In this document: piece after piece, positions 16,509-24,417 of the stretch
Numbering within the stretch: the stretch's first letter is position 1
Layout: each line of letters begins with the position of its first letter
Source of the DNA: Leifsonia poae
Lineage (GTDB): Bacteria; Actinomycetota; Actinomycetes; Actinomycetales; Microbacteriaceae
Direction of reading: 5' to 3'
DNA: 64,000 nucleotides
Assembly (NCBI RefSeq): GCF_020009625.1
Contig: NZ_JAIHLP010000002.1
Span: 1,674,001 to 1,738,000 of the forward strand
The notes under the pieces: generated by a model
What the model saw: the letters and a program-made list of their open reading frames with translations, nothing else
The model's database searches: none
Told to the model about the DNA's origin: nothing
Translations under genes and position numbers: made by a program

Positions 16509-17222
16509 ATGAGCATGAGTAGTCCAGTCACCAAGAACGTTCCCCTGTCGACGCAGATCGCCGACCAGCTGCGCGAGCGCATCGCGAGCGGTGAGCTGCC
16601 GGTGGGCTCGAGGCTGCCGACCGAGGCCGAACTCGTCGAGACCCTGGGCGTGAGCCGCAACAGCGTGCGCGAAGCCACCCGCTCGCTCGTGCACTCGGGG
16701 TTGCTCGTCTCCCGCGCCGGCGACGGAACGTACGTCCGTGCGCAGAGCGAGCTCGGACCGGCCCTGCAACGCCGTGCCGAGCGTGGCCGCACCGATGACG
16801 TGATCGAAGTGCGATCGATGTTCGAGCGGTTCGGCGCCGGCGCTGCCGCCCTGCACGCCACCGACGACGACATCGCCGCGATGCGCGCGGCGCTGATCCG
16901 GCGGAACGAGGCGCAGGATGCGGTCGAGCACGTCGCGAGCGACCTCCAGTTCCACCGCGCCGTGATGGACGCCTCCGGGAACGCCCTCGCTGCCGAGCTG
17001 TACCGAAACCTGCACGATATCGAGGCGCACCTGCTGCGGGTCACCCCCACCGGTGGGGACCTCACCGACTTCCTCAGCCGCATCCGGAGCCTGAACGCGG
17101 CCCACGACCGCCTGCTCGAGGCGATTGAAGCCCACGACCCCGAGACCGCCGAACGGATCGCAGGAGATCTCGTGGCCGAGGCGCACGCCCTCGACGCGAT
17201 CGAGGGAGAGGACGCCCGATGA
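16509..17222 (+). CDS. FadR-type GntR transcriptional regulator
   Basis: A 237-residue regulator. The winged helix is at about residues 15-75 (IADQLRERIASGELPVGSRLPTEAELVETLGVSRNSVREATRSLVHSGLL), and the C-terminal FCD all-helical ligand domain includes DLQFHRAVMDASGN and AAHDRLLEAIEAHD, with the metal-binding His positions of that domain. Its stop overlaps the ATG of an MFS transporter, so it likely controls that transporter. Alternative starts at 16506 (GTG) and 16515 exist; ATG 16509 was chosen because the -10 box leaves almost no leader. Confidence 0.87.
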   Translation: MSMSSPVTKNVPLSTQIADQLRERIASGELPVGSRLPTEAELVETLGVSRNSVREATRSLVHSGLLVSRAGDGTYVRAQSELGPALQRRAERGRTDDVIEVRSMFERFGAGAAALHATDDDIAAMRAALIRRNEAQDAVEHVASDLQFHRAVMDASGNALAAELYRNLHDIEAHLLRVTPTGGDLTDFLSRIRSLNAAHDRLLEAIEAHDPETAERIAGDLVAEAHALDAIEGEDAR

Positions 17223-18550
17223 CCACGGACTCCGTCCCGGTCATAGCGGCTAAGACTCCCGGCACCAATACCCCGACTACGTACCGCGCCCCCAGCACGA
17301 AGCGCACACTCGGCACGAAGAGCACCCGCGGCACGAAGAGCACCCGCGGCTGGCTGCTGTTCCTCGGCCTCCTCCTCATCGCCGCGAACCTGCGGGCGAG
17401 CATCACCGCGGTCGGGCCCGTGCTGGGCGGCATCCGCGACAGCCTGCAATTGTCGGCGCTCACCGCGTCGGTGCTGATCAGCATCCCCCTGGTCGCCTTC
17501 GCCATCGTTTCGCCGGCGACCCCCTGGATCGCCCGCCGGCTCGGCATCGAACGGGCGCTCGGCGTCTCGCTGGCTGTGCTCGCGATGGCGATCGTCGTGC
17601 GATCGCTCCCCTGGCTGCCCGGCCTCTGGATCGGCACGGCGCTGCTCGGCGCGGCGATCGCCGTGATCAACGTGGCTCTGCCCTCCCTGGTCAAACGCGA
17701 CTACCCGGCGAGGATCGGGCAGGTCACCGGTCTCTACTCGGCGGTGCAGTCGGCCACCGCGGCCGTGGCCGCCGGCATCGCGGTTCCCCTCGCCGGTGTG
17801 GCGCAGGAGGGGTGGCGGCTCTCGCTCGGCGTCTGGGCGGGGCTCGCGCTGATCGCTCTCGCGGTGTTCGCGCCGCAGCTGCGGCGGCGCACCCGCGCAT
17901 CCCTCGCTGCAGCGCACCAGACCACAGCCAGCACGCAGGGCGCCCCCGATGCCGCCGTGCGACACCGTTCGCCGTGGGGCTCGGCGCTCGCCTGGCAGGT
18001 CACCCTGTTCATGGGTCTGCAGTCCACGGTGTTCTACAGCCTGATCACCTGGCTCCCCTCGATCGAGCAGGCGGCCGGCATCCCGGCGGCGACGGCCGGA
18101 TTCCACCAGTTCCTGTTCAACGGCGTCGCGATCGCCGGCAGTCTCACCTGCGCGGCCGTCATCCACCGCTGGCGCGACCAACGCCCGATCGCCATCGCCG
18201 CGACGGCGCTGCTGACGGTGGCCGTGACCGGTGTGCTCGTCGCGCCTGCGCTGACCGGCGTCTGGGTGTGCTTCGGCGGTGTGGGCGGCGGCGCGGCGAT
18301 CGTGCTCGCCCTCTCGCTCTTCGGGCTGCGCACCGGCCACCACGATCAGGCCGCCCGCCTCTCCGGGATGGCGCAGTGCCTCGGCTATGTCCTCGCTGCC
18401 ACCGGCCCCATCGGAATCGGTCTGCTCCACGACCTCACCGGTGGCTGGGGCATCCCACTCGGCGCCATCCTCGTCGTGCTCGCCGCGCAGTTCGTGGCCG
18501 GAACGCTGGCCTCCCGGGCGAGAGTCATCGGCACGACATCGGTACACTGA
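17219..18550 (+). CDS. MFS transporter, CynX/NimT family
   Basis: A 443-residue major-facilitator protein with twelve hydrophobic segments. The family signature of CynX/NimT proteins is visible in LLIAANLRASITAVGPVLGGIRDSL and GVAQEGWRLSLGVWAGLALIAL. Members carry cyanate, 2-nitroimidazole or other small organic anions; the substrate here is not deducible. The N-terminal 45 residues before the first helix are unusually long and contain a perfect internal duplication (GTKSTR twice) caused by two tandem 18-base units at 17312-17347. It follows the GntR gene with a 4-base overlap. Confidence 0.88.
   Translation: MTTDSVPVIAAKTPGTNTPTTYRAPSTKRTLGTKSTRGTKSTRGWLLFLGLLLIAANLRASITAVGPVLGGIRDSLQLSALTASVLISIPLVAFAIVSPATPWIARRLGIERALGVSLAVLAMAIVVRSLPWLPGLWIGTALLGAAIAVINVALPSLVKRDYPARIGQVTGLYSAVQSATAAVAAGIAVPLAGVAQEGWRLSLGVWAGLALIALAVFAPQLRRRTRASLAAAHQTTASTQGAPDAAVRHRSPWGSALAWQVTLFMGLQSTVFYSLITWLPSIEQAAGIPAATAGFHQFLFNGVAIAGSLTCAAVIHRWRDQRPIAIAATALLTVAVTGVLVAPALTGVWVCFGGVGGGAAIVLALSLFGLRTGHHDQAARLSGMAQCLGYVLAATGPIGIGLLHDLTGGWGIPLGAILVVLAAQFVAGTLASRARVIGTTSVH
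17312..17347 (+). repeat. Tandem duplication of an 18-bp unit inside the MFS gene
   Basis: Two identical 18-base units (GGCACGAAGAGCACCCGC) follow each other at 17312-17329 and 17330-17347. They preserve the reading frame and lengthen the cytoplasmic N-terminus by six residues. A similar but diverged unit (AGCACGAAGCGCACACTC) precedes them at 17294-17311. Confidence 0.8.
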
Positions 18551-18559
18551 CTGCGGGGG

Positions 18560-18580
18560 CGGTCGCGACAGGCGCGACCG
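18560..18580. other. Hairpin between MFS gene and DUF3566 gene
   Basis: CGGTCGCG and CGCGACCG can pair around a 5-nt loop. No T tract follows. It could end or stabilise the MFS transcript, or lie in the leader of the downstream gene whose possible -10 box is TACACT at 18543-18548. Confidence 0.4.
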
Positions 18581-18602
18581 AGGGAACACCGGGGAGTGAG
18601 CC

Positions 18603-18974
18603 GTGGCGGCACGCAAAGACAAACAGGTGACGATGCGGCTCGTCTACATCGACTTCTGGTCGAGCCTCAAACTGTCGTTCCTGGTGGCGATCGTCGTCGC
18701 GGCGCTGACGATGCTGATCTCGTTCCTCGGCTGGACCGTTCTGGACAAGACAGGTCTCGTCGACACGGTATCGACGCTGCTCACCGATATCGCCGGGTCC
18801 AAAGGGTCTGCCCTGGTGTCGGGCCTCACCTTCTCGAGCGTGATGACCTTCGCGCTGGTGATCGCGCTGCTGCAGCTCATCGTCGTGACCGCGCTCGGCG
18901 CCATCTTCGCCGCTCTCTTCAACCTCGCCTCCCGGGTCACCGGCGGCGCGAAGGTGCGGTTCGGCAACAAGTGA
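18603..18974 (+). CDS. DUF3566 transmembrane protein
   Basis: A 123-residue protein with two transmembrane helices (about residues 22-45 and 80-105) and the DUF3566 pattern RLVYIDFWSSLKLSFLVAI near the N-terminus and GAIFAALFNLASRVTGG at the end. In actinobacteria this family usually lies directly downstream of gyrA and just before tRNA-Ile and tRNA-Ala genes; none of those is here, so this is either a second copy or a displaced gene. It starts at a GTG 6 nt after GGGGAG. Function is unknown. Confidence 0.82.
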   Translation: MAARKDKQVTMRLVYIDFWSSLKLSFLVAIVVAALTMLISFLGWTVLDKTGLVDTVSTLLTDIAGSKGSALVSGLTFSSVMTFALVIALLQLIVVTALGAIFAALFNLASRVTGGAKVRFGNK

Positions 18975-18980
18975 CCAACT

Positions 18981-19004
18981 CCCGGCCCGCTGACCGCGGC
19001 CGGG
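18981..19004. terminator. Possible bidirectional terminator hairpin
   Basis: CCCGGCC and GGCCGGG pair around 10 bases between two convergent genes, extendable by TGACC/GGTCA outside. No clear T run follows, so the assignment rests on position between convergent ends. Confidence 0.4.
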
Positions 19005-19622
19005 TCAGGCTTCGACGGCGGCCAGCCTCTGGAGGCCGCCGACCAGCAGCGTGACGCCGAACTCGAAGGCGTCGGCCTGCGCGCCCTGCTCGTCGAGCGC
19101 ATCCGGATGCGCCCCCTCAGCGAGCACACCGAGGCTGTCGTACTGCAATCGCTGCTGCTCGTGCGAGACGTGCCCGAGCACGAAGTGCAGCAGGGCGGTG
19201 GCGGCTCGAGCGCTGGTCTCGGCATCGAAACCACCCGCCTCGATCGCTACGGTGAACCGGTCGAGCGGGGCAGCGGCGCCGAGTCCGAGCGCGAAGGTGC
19301 TGGAGACGACTTCTGCGCCATCGCGGTAGGCGAGCAGTGCATCTCTCAGCGCCGCCGCCTCGGAGCGGGTGCGCTCCACCCAGTCGACATCGCCGGATCG
19401 GGGGTGGTCGCGCTCGACGATGCGGTCCGCGATCTCGGCCAGCAGAGTCTGCTTGTTCGGGAAGTGCCAGTAGAGCGCGCTCGGCTGCACCTCGAGGGCG
19501 GCGGCGAGGCGGCGCATCGTCAGGTCGGGAAGGCCGTACTCGTCGAGGATGCGCAGGGCGGCCTCGGCGACATCGTCGCGCGAGTGCCGAACGTTTCTGG
19601 GGCTGCCTTCCGATTCCTGCAC
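19005..19622 (-). CDS. bioQ: TetR-family biotin regulator (BioQ-like)
   Basis: A 205-residue TetR protein. The helix-turn-helix is LTMRRLAAALEVQPSALYWHFPNKQTLLAEIADRIV (about residues 33-68), and the C-terminal half is the tetracycline-repressor-like domain (VLGHVSHEQQRLQYDSLG). It diverges from a biotin transporter operon, and the 79-base gap holds three TGAAC-N3-GTTCA boxes, which match the operator known for BioQ in corynebacteria and mycobacteria. The start is a GTG at 19622; the longer open frame upstream crosses the operators and bioY. It should repress bioY and itself when biotin is sufficient. Confidence 0.8.
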   Translation of the reverse strand: MQESEGSPRNVRHSRDDVAEAALRILDEYGLPDLTMRRLAAALEVQPSALYWHFPNKQTLLAEIADRIVERDHPRSGDVDWVERTRSEAAALRDALLAYRDGAEVVSSTFALGLGAAAPLDRFTVAIEAGGFDAETSARAATALLHFVLGHVSHEQQRLQYDSLGVLAEGAHPDALDEQGAQADAFEFGVTLLVGGLQRLAAVEA

Positions 19623-19628
19623 CTCGCC

Positions 19629-19679
19629 AGTATAGTGAACGCAGTTCAGGTGAACGCTGTTCAGGTGAACACTGTTCAC
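19629..19679. promoter_or_regulatory. Three tandem BioQ-type operators in a divergent promoter
   Basis: Three 15-base units abut exactly: GTGAACGCAGTTCAG (19635-19649), GTGAACGCTGTTCAG (19650-19664) and GTGAACACTGTTCAC (19665-19679). Each is a pseudo-palindrome GTGAAC-N3-GTTCA(C/G). The sequence AGTATA at 19629-19634 reads as TATACT on the minus strand (a -10 for bioQ) and TATAGT at 19631-19636 serves the plus strand (a possible -10 for bioY), so bound repressor would block both. Confidence 0.85.
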
Positions 19680-19701
19680 GACCCGAGAGAACGAGGACCC
19701 C

Positions 19702-20331
19702 ATGAGCCGACTGCGCCTCGACGCGACCGATATCGCCCGGATCGCGGTGTTCGCCGCCATCGTCGCCGTACTCGGCCTGCCCGCCGGGTTCAGCGTGTTC
19801 GGCTCGGTGCCGATCACCGCCCAGACACTCGGCGTGATGCTGGCCGGTGCCGTGCTCGGGCCCTGGCGTGGCGCGCTGTCGATGCTCGTCCTCCTCGTGC
19901 TCGTCGCCCTCGGGCTCCCCCTCCTCGCGGGCGGACGCGGCGGCATCGGCGTCTTCGTCGGACCGTCCGCGGGGTACGCCATCGGCTGGATCTTCGGCGC
20001 CCTCGTCATCGGCGCCATTGTGCACGCCGGAGGGCGCCCGCTCACCTGGCCGCGCACCGCCCTCGGTGTCGTCACCGGCGGCATCCTCGTGGTCTACGCG
20101 TTCGGGATCCCGGTGCAGGCCGCCGTCACGCGGCTGCCGCTGGCCGAGACCGCCCTGCAGGCGACCGTGTTCCTGCCCGGCGACCTGATCAAGGCGGTGC
20201 TCGCGACGATCATCACGATGACGCTCGTGCGCGCCTATCCCCGGGCGTTCCGAACCGGTGCACGCCGGCCGCCGCAGCGGGTGGAGCCGGAGACGGCCGC
20301 CGCCGAGCCCTCGGAGACGCGCATCCCGTGA
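19702..20331 (+). CDS. bioY: Biotin ECF transporter substrate-binding protein BioY
   Basis: A 209-residue membrane protein, the S-component that binds biotin. The BioY pattern is clear: SVPITAQTLGVMLAGAVLGPWRGALSMLVLLVLVALGLPLLAGGRGG near residues 35-80, then GPSAGYAIGWIFGALVIG and the VFLPGDLIKAVLA end. Six helices are visible. It is followed by other genes in one run of overlapping starts and stops, including the EcfA and EcfT partners at 22716 and 23411. The ATG at 19702 is preceded by GAACGAGGA about 5 nt upstream. Confidence 0.95.
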   Translation: MSRLRLDATDIARIAVFAAIVAVLGLPAGFSVFGSVPITAQTLGVMLAGAVLGPWRGALSMLVLLVLVALGLPLLAGGRGGIGVFVGPSAGYAIGWIFGALVIGAIVHAGGRPLTWPRTALGVVTGGILVVYAFGIPVQAAVTRLPLAETALQATVFLPGDLIKAVLATIITMTLVRAYPRAFRTGARRPPQRVEPETAAAEPSETRIP

Positions 20332-21557
20332 CCCTGCTGACGCACGCCGAGCTCACCGAGCGCGTGGCCCGGGCCTCGACAGCGCTCGGGTCGGCAGCGG
20401 GTCCGGCGCTCCGGGGCCGAATCGTCCCGGTGAACACTGCCGACCCGACGGACGCGATCGCGACGGTGCTCGCACTGCGAACCGTCGGCGCCCTCCCCCT
20501 GGCCACCGACGACCGTTGGAGTGCCGGCCAGCACGACGCGGTGCGCCGCCTGGCCGAGGCCGGCGCGCATCCCGGGCAGGCGTGGGCCACGCTCACCTCG
20601 GGCAGCACCGGCGCCCCGCGCGTCGTGCTCCGAACCGACGAATCGTGGACGGCCTCACATGCGCCGGTGGCCGAGTTGCTGGGGCTCACCCCCGACGACG
20701 CCCTCTTTCTGCCAGCGCCGGCAGCCTCCTCCCTGACCCTCTTCTCACTTGCTCACGCGTTCGCGGCCGGGGCCTCGCTCGTGCTCCCGCGGGGCCACAC
20801 CGTCGTGGCCGACGATCTGGCCGACGCCACGCTCGTCCATGGCACACCGCGCTCCCTCCGCAGCATCGTCGATGCGATCGAAAGCGGCGCGCCACACCGG
20901 ATGCGAGCAGCACTCGTCGGCGGGGCACACCTCGACGCCGGCCTGAGAAGCCGTGCCGAAGGGCTCGGTCTGCGCGTCATCGCCTACTACGGAGCGGCAG
21001 AGCTCTCGTTCGTCGCGGTCGATGTCGACGGCCGCGGACTCCGCGCGTTCCCCGGTGTCCTCCTCGAGACGCGCGGCAACGAGCTCTGGGTGCGCTCCCC
21101 CTTCGTCGCATCCTGCTATGCCGACGGCACCGGGCCGCTCCGCCGCGACGGATCGGGATGGGCGACTGTCGGCGACCGTGCCCTCCTGCGAGACGACCGA
21201 CTCGAGCTGCGGGGTCGTGGCGACGACGCGATCCTCACCGCTGCCGCGACCGTCGTGCCGGAGGATGTGGAGACCGCGCTTCGCGCGATCGACGGTGTCG
21301 CCGACGCTGTCGTGTTCGGCCTGCCGCATCCCGGCATCGGCGCGCTCGTGGCGGCCGTCGTCGAACCGGACGGAACGCATCCGCTGCCCGCCGCCGCCGT
21401 GTTGCGCGCCCGCGCGGCGGAAACCCTTCTGCCGGCGCAGCTGCCACGACGCTGGTTCGCCGTCGACGCCCTTCCACGGACCGTCAGCGGCAAGCCCGCG
21501 CGCGCCGAGATCGTGCGGCGGGCGCTGGCCGGGGAGGTGAGTCGGCATGACCGCTGA
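20328..21557 (+). CDS. AMP-dependent acyl-CoA ligase within the biotin operon
   Basis: A 409-residue adenylate-forming enzyme, shorter than typical 500-residue acyl-CoA synthetases because the N-terminal part is reduced. The phosphate loop reads LTSGSTGAPR near residues 84-93, and YYGAAELSF, VGDRALL and the C-terminal SGKPARAEIV lysine motif are present. It should activate a carboxylic acid as acyl-AMP and acyl-CoA. Its GTG overlaps the bioY stop (GTGA), and the frame overlaps the next gene by 11 bases. The operon suggests a role in biotin supply, for example activation of a pimelate-like precursor, but the substrate is not known. Confidence 0.85.
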   Translation: MTLLTHAELTERVARASTALGSAAGPALRGRIVPVNTADPTDAIATVLALRTVGALPLATDDRWSAGQHDAVRRLAEAGAHPGQAWATLTSGSTGAPRVVLRTDESWTASHAPVAELLGLTPDDALFLPAPAASSLTLFSLAHAFAAGASLVLPRGHTVVADDLADATLVHGTPRSLRSIVDAIESGAPHRMRAALVGGAHLDAGLRSRAEGLGLRVIAYYGAAELSFVAVDVDGRGLRAFPGVLLETRGNELWVRSPFVASCYADGTGPLRRDGSGWATVGDRALLRDDRLELRGRGDDAILTAAATVVPEDVETALRAIDGVADAVVFGLPHPGIGALVAAVVEPDGTHPLPAAAVLRARAAETLLPAQLPRRWFAVDALPRTVSGKPARAEIVRRALAGEVSRHDR

Positions 21558-22719
21558 TCCCGTGGTCGTCGCCGCGCGCCGCAGCCCCATCGCCACCCGG
21601 GGCCGCCGGTTGAGCGGCGTCGCCGTCGACGCGCTGGCCGCCCCGGTCATCCGCGCCGCCGTCGACGACGGATTCGACGCGCTGGGGGAGCGGCGGACGC
21701 TCGGCGACGTCGTCTTCGGCAACTGCATGGGCCCGGGAGGGAACACAGCCCGGGTAGCCGCCCTTGCCGCCGGGCTCGGCGTGCAGGTGCCCGGAATGAC
21801 GATCGACCGGCAGTGCGGCAGCGGCCTGGCCGCCGTGATCGAAGCGGCGACGGCGCTGAAGGCCGGCGACCACCGGCCCCGCATCGCCGGTGGCGTGGAG
21901 AGCGCCTCCACCGCGCCCGTGCGCTCGATCGACGGCGTCGGCTACGACCGGGCCCCCTTCACCCCGGCCGGCTTCCCCGACCCCGAGATGCCCCGCGCCG
22001 CCGACGATCTCGCCGCCGCCCTCGGCATCGACCGGGAGCGGCAGGATGCGTACGCCGCGCTCAGCCATCGCCGAGCGGTGACGGCCGCTCTGCGCGGGGC
22101 GTTCGACGCCGAGGTCCTCCCGTTCGCAGTGTTCGGAGCCGGCGGAGACCGCGCCGCCGGAACAAGCCCGGCCGGCGTCGTCGACGACGCCGTCGGTTCG
22201 GTCACCGAACGTGGCCTCCCCCGCTTCCCTCCGCTGTTCGAGAACGGCACCGTCACGGCCGGGAACTCCTGCCGTGTCAGCGACGGCGCCGCCGGTGTGT
22301 TCCTCGTGCCGGGCGACGACCGGCGTTCCGCGCCCGGTCTCGCCCTGCGCGCGCACGCGACCGTCGGCTGTGATCCCGCCCACCCCGGTCTCGGCGCCGC
22401 TCCGGCGATCGCCGCCGCGCTGGACCGCGCCGGCGCCGACCTCGCAGCGGTCGCGGCGTTCGAGATCGTCGAGGCGTTCGCCGCCCAGCTGCTCGCCGTG
22501 CTCGGCCGGCTCGGATTGGACGACGCCGACCCGCGTGTCTGCACCGACGGCGGCGCCCTCGCACTCGGTCACCCGTGGGGCGCCAGCGGAGCCGTGAGCG
22601 TCGTGCGGCTGTTCTCGCGCCTGGTGCGCGGCGGCGCCCCCGCCGGCACGCTCGGGGTCGCCGCGGCCTCCGTCGGTGGCGGGATGGGCGTGGCGGCCGT
22701 CTTCGAGGTGGTGCGATGA
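21547..22719 (+). CDS. Thiolase-like protein with atypical active site
   Basis: A 390-residue thiolase-fold protein. The nucleophile Cys90 lies in DRQCGSG and His342 in GHPWGASGA, as in thiolases. Two features are unusual: the second cysteine of the CxGGGxG motif is Ser375 (SVGGGMG), and the NEAFA motif reads VEAFA. Such changes would impair the normal reversible Claisen reaction, so it may do a decarboxylative or one-way condensation, or thioester chemistry. It is translated with the acyl-CoA ligase (11-base overlap) and the EcfA gene (ATGA). A role in making a biotin precursor chain is an inference from operon membership. Confidence 0.82.
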   Translation: MTADPVVVAARRSPIATRGRRLSGVAVDALAAPVIRAAVDDGFDALGERRTLGDVVFGNCMGPGGNTARVAALAAGLGVQVPGMTIDRQCGSGLAAVIEAATALKAGDHRPRIAGGVESASTAPVRSIDGVGYDRAPFTPAGFPDPEMPRAADDLAAALGIDRERQDAYAALSHRRAVTAALRGAFDAEVLPFAVFGAGGDRAAGTSPAGVVDDAVGSVTERGLPRFPPLFENGTVTAGNSCRVSDGAAGVFLVPGDDRRSAPGLALRAHATVGCDPAHPGLGAAPAIAAALDRAGADLAAVAAFEIVEAFAAQLLAVLGRLGLDDADPRVCTDGGALALGHPWGASGAVSVVRLFSRLVRGGAPAGTLGVAAASVGGGMGVAAVFEVVR

Positions 22720-23417
22720 CCGCCGACGACTCGCGCAGACTCTCGCTTCAGAACGTCAGCGTGCACCTCGGCGACCGCGCCGCGCTCGACGCCGTCACCC
22801 TCACCCTCGACCAGCCACGCATCGCGGTGATCGGCGCCAACGGCTCCGGCAAGTCCACCTTCGCCCGACTGCTCGGCGGTCTCGTCGCCCCGACCGGCGG
22901 GCGGCTGAGCGTGCACGGGCTCGACCCTGTGCGCCAGTCCTCCGCTCTGCGCCGCCGGGTCGGCATCGTGTTCAGCAACCCCGACGCGCAGATCGTCATG
23001 CCCACCGTGGCGGAGGATGCGGCCTTCTCCCTGCGCGCCGAGCGTATCCCCCGCGCCGAGAGCGCCGCCCGCGTGACGGCGGCGCTCGCCCGGTTCGGCC
23101 TGACCGAGCTCGCCGATCGCGCCGCCCACGACCTCTCCGGCGGCCAGAAGCAGCTGCTCGCGCTCTGCGGGGCGCTCATCCGCCGCCCCGCCCTGGTGAT
23201 CGCCGACGAGCCGACGGCCTACCTGGATGCGCGCAACAGCCGCATCATCGCCGACCACCTCCTCGGCGATCACGGCGGCCAGCTCGTGCTCGTCACCCAC
23301 GATCTGCGCCTGGCCGGCCGCTGCGATGTGGCCGTGCGTTTCGATGACGGCCGGCTGACCGACCTCGGCGACCCCGCAGCCGTGATCGACCGGTACGAGA
23401 CGAGCCTGCGATGCTGA
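22716..23417 (+). CDS. bioM: Energy-coupling factor ATPase (BioM/CbiO type)
   Basis: A 233-residue ABC ATPase that energises biotin uptake through BioY. Visible motifs: Walker A GANGSGKST (about residues 38-46), the ECF-typical Q-loop segment FSNPDAQIVMPTVAEDAAF, signature LSGGQKQ and Walker B LVIADEPTAYLD. The ATG overlaps the thiolase stop. Placement with bioY and an EcfT gene in one operon makes biotin the expected substrate. A paired second ATPase is not present, so the protein probably works as a homodimer as in BioMNY. Confidence 0.9.
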   Translation: MTADDSRRLSLQNVSVHLGDRAALDAVTLTLDQPRIAVIGANGSGKSTFARLLGGLVAPTGGRLSVHGLDPVRQSSALRRRVGIVFSNPDAQIVMPTVAEDAAFSLRAERIPRAESAARVTAALARFGLTELADRAAHDLSGGQKQLLALCGALIRRPALVIADEPTAYLDARNSRIIADHLLGDHGGQLVLVTHDLRLAGRCDVAVRFDDGRLTDLGDPAAVIDRYETSLRC

Positions 23418-24007
23418 CCCTCTATCGCCCGGGGTCCGGTTGGCTCCACCGCGCCCCCGCCGGGCCGAAAGCCGTCGGACTGCTGCTGGTCGTGCTCGGA
23501 GTCTCCCTGCTGCCGTCGACGCTGCTCGCGGCCGGGATCGCAGCCCTCGCCACCGTCGTCGGGTATCTGGCCTCCGGTCTCGGCCTGCGCGAGCTCGGCC
23601 GCCAGATTCTGACGGTGCGCTGGGTGATCGTGGTCACGCTGGGAGCCCAGCTGCTGTTCCTCGGCATCGAACCTGCCATCGCCAACACGTCCCGCGTGGT
23701 CGCCGCGCTGCTGCTCGCCGCCCTGCTCGTGCTCACCACACGGGTCTCCGCCCTCCTCGACGCCTTCGAGCGGGCCTTGCGGCCCTTCGCCCGGGTGGGG
23801 GTCGATCCGCAGCGGGTCGCCCTCGTTCTCGCGGTCGCCCTCAACACCGTGCCGGTTCTCGGCCGGCTCGCCGGCGGCGTGCGCGAGGCCCAGCGTGCGC
23901 GCGGCACTCGGGCAGGGCTCGTCACATTCGTCGTACCGTTCCTGGTCGTCTCGCTCAAACACGCCGACGAACTCGGCGACACTCTCACGGCGCGGGGCAT
24001 CGGATGA
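23411..24007 (+). CDS. bioN: Energy-coupling factor transmembrane protein (BioN/EcfT type)
   Basis: A 198-residue membrane protein with four to five helices. It shows the two short Ala-Arg-Gly coupling motifs of EcfT: QRARGT near residue 162 and TARGIG at the C-terminus, which contact the ATPases. The FERALRPFARVGVDPQRVALVLAVALNTVP segment is typical of the family. It overlaps the ATPase gene by 7 bases. Together with BioY and BioM it should form a dedicated biotin importer. Confidence 0.9.
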   Translation: MLTLYRPGSGWLHRAPAGPKAVGLLLVVLGVSLLPSTLLAAGIAALATVVGYLASGLGLRELGRQILTVRWVIVVTLGAQLLFLGIEPAIANTSRVVAALLLAALLVLTTRVSALLDAFERALRPFARVGVDPQRVALVLAVALNTVPVLGRLAGGVREAQRARGTRAGLVTFVVPFLVVSLKHADELGDTLTARGIG

Positions 24008-24327
24008 CCGGGATGCGCATCCACGGCCGCCCGGTCGACGACCAAACCCGTTGCGTGCACTATGCGACCGAGCTGGATGTCGTCGCCATCCGGTTCCGTT
24101 GCTGCGGCGACTACTACCCCTGCCACCTGTGCCACGAGGAGTGCGCCGGCCACCCCGCCGAGCAGTGGCCGCTCGCTGAACGGGACCGGCTCGCGGTGCT
24201 CTGCGGCGTCTGCTCGACCGAGCTCTCCATCGCCGGGTATCTCGAGACGACCGGCTGCCCGGCCTGCGGCGCCGACTTCAACCCGGGCTGCCGCCTGCAC
24301 ACCGGCCTCTATTTCGAAACGGCCTGA
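24004..24327 (+). CDS. CHY zinc-finger protein
   Basis: A 107-residue protein dense in Cys and His pairs: CVHY, CCGDYYPCHLCHEECAGH, LCGVCSTEL, CPACGADFNPGCRLH. These match the CHY-type zinc finger, which binds two or three zinc ions. Stand-alone bacterial CHY proteins have no settled function. The ATG overlaps the bioN stop (ATGA), so it is the last gene of the biotin operon, though a link with biotin is only by position. Confidence 0.82.
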   Translation: MTGMRIHGRPVDDQTRCVHYATELDVVAIRFRCCGDYYPCHLCHEECAGHPAEQWPLAERDRLAVLCGVCSTELSIAGYLETTGCPACGADFNPGCRLHTGLYFETA

Positions 24328-24417
24328 CGCGCTGCCGAGTGCGGCGGAGTCCATCACGGCGGGCGCGGCCACCGATTCGGGCGGGATCTTCCGAGTGTCC
24401 CACTCCGATCAGAGATA

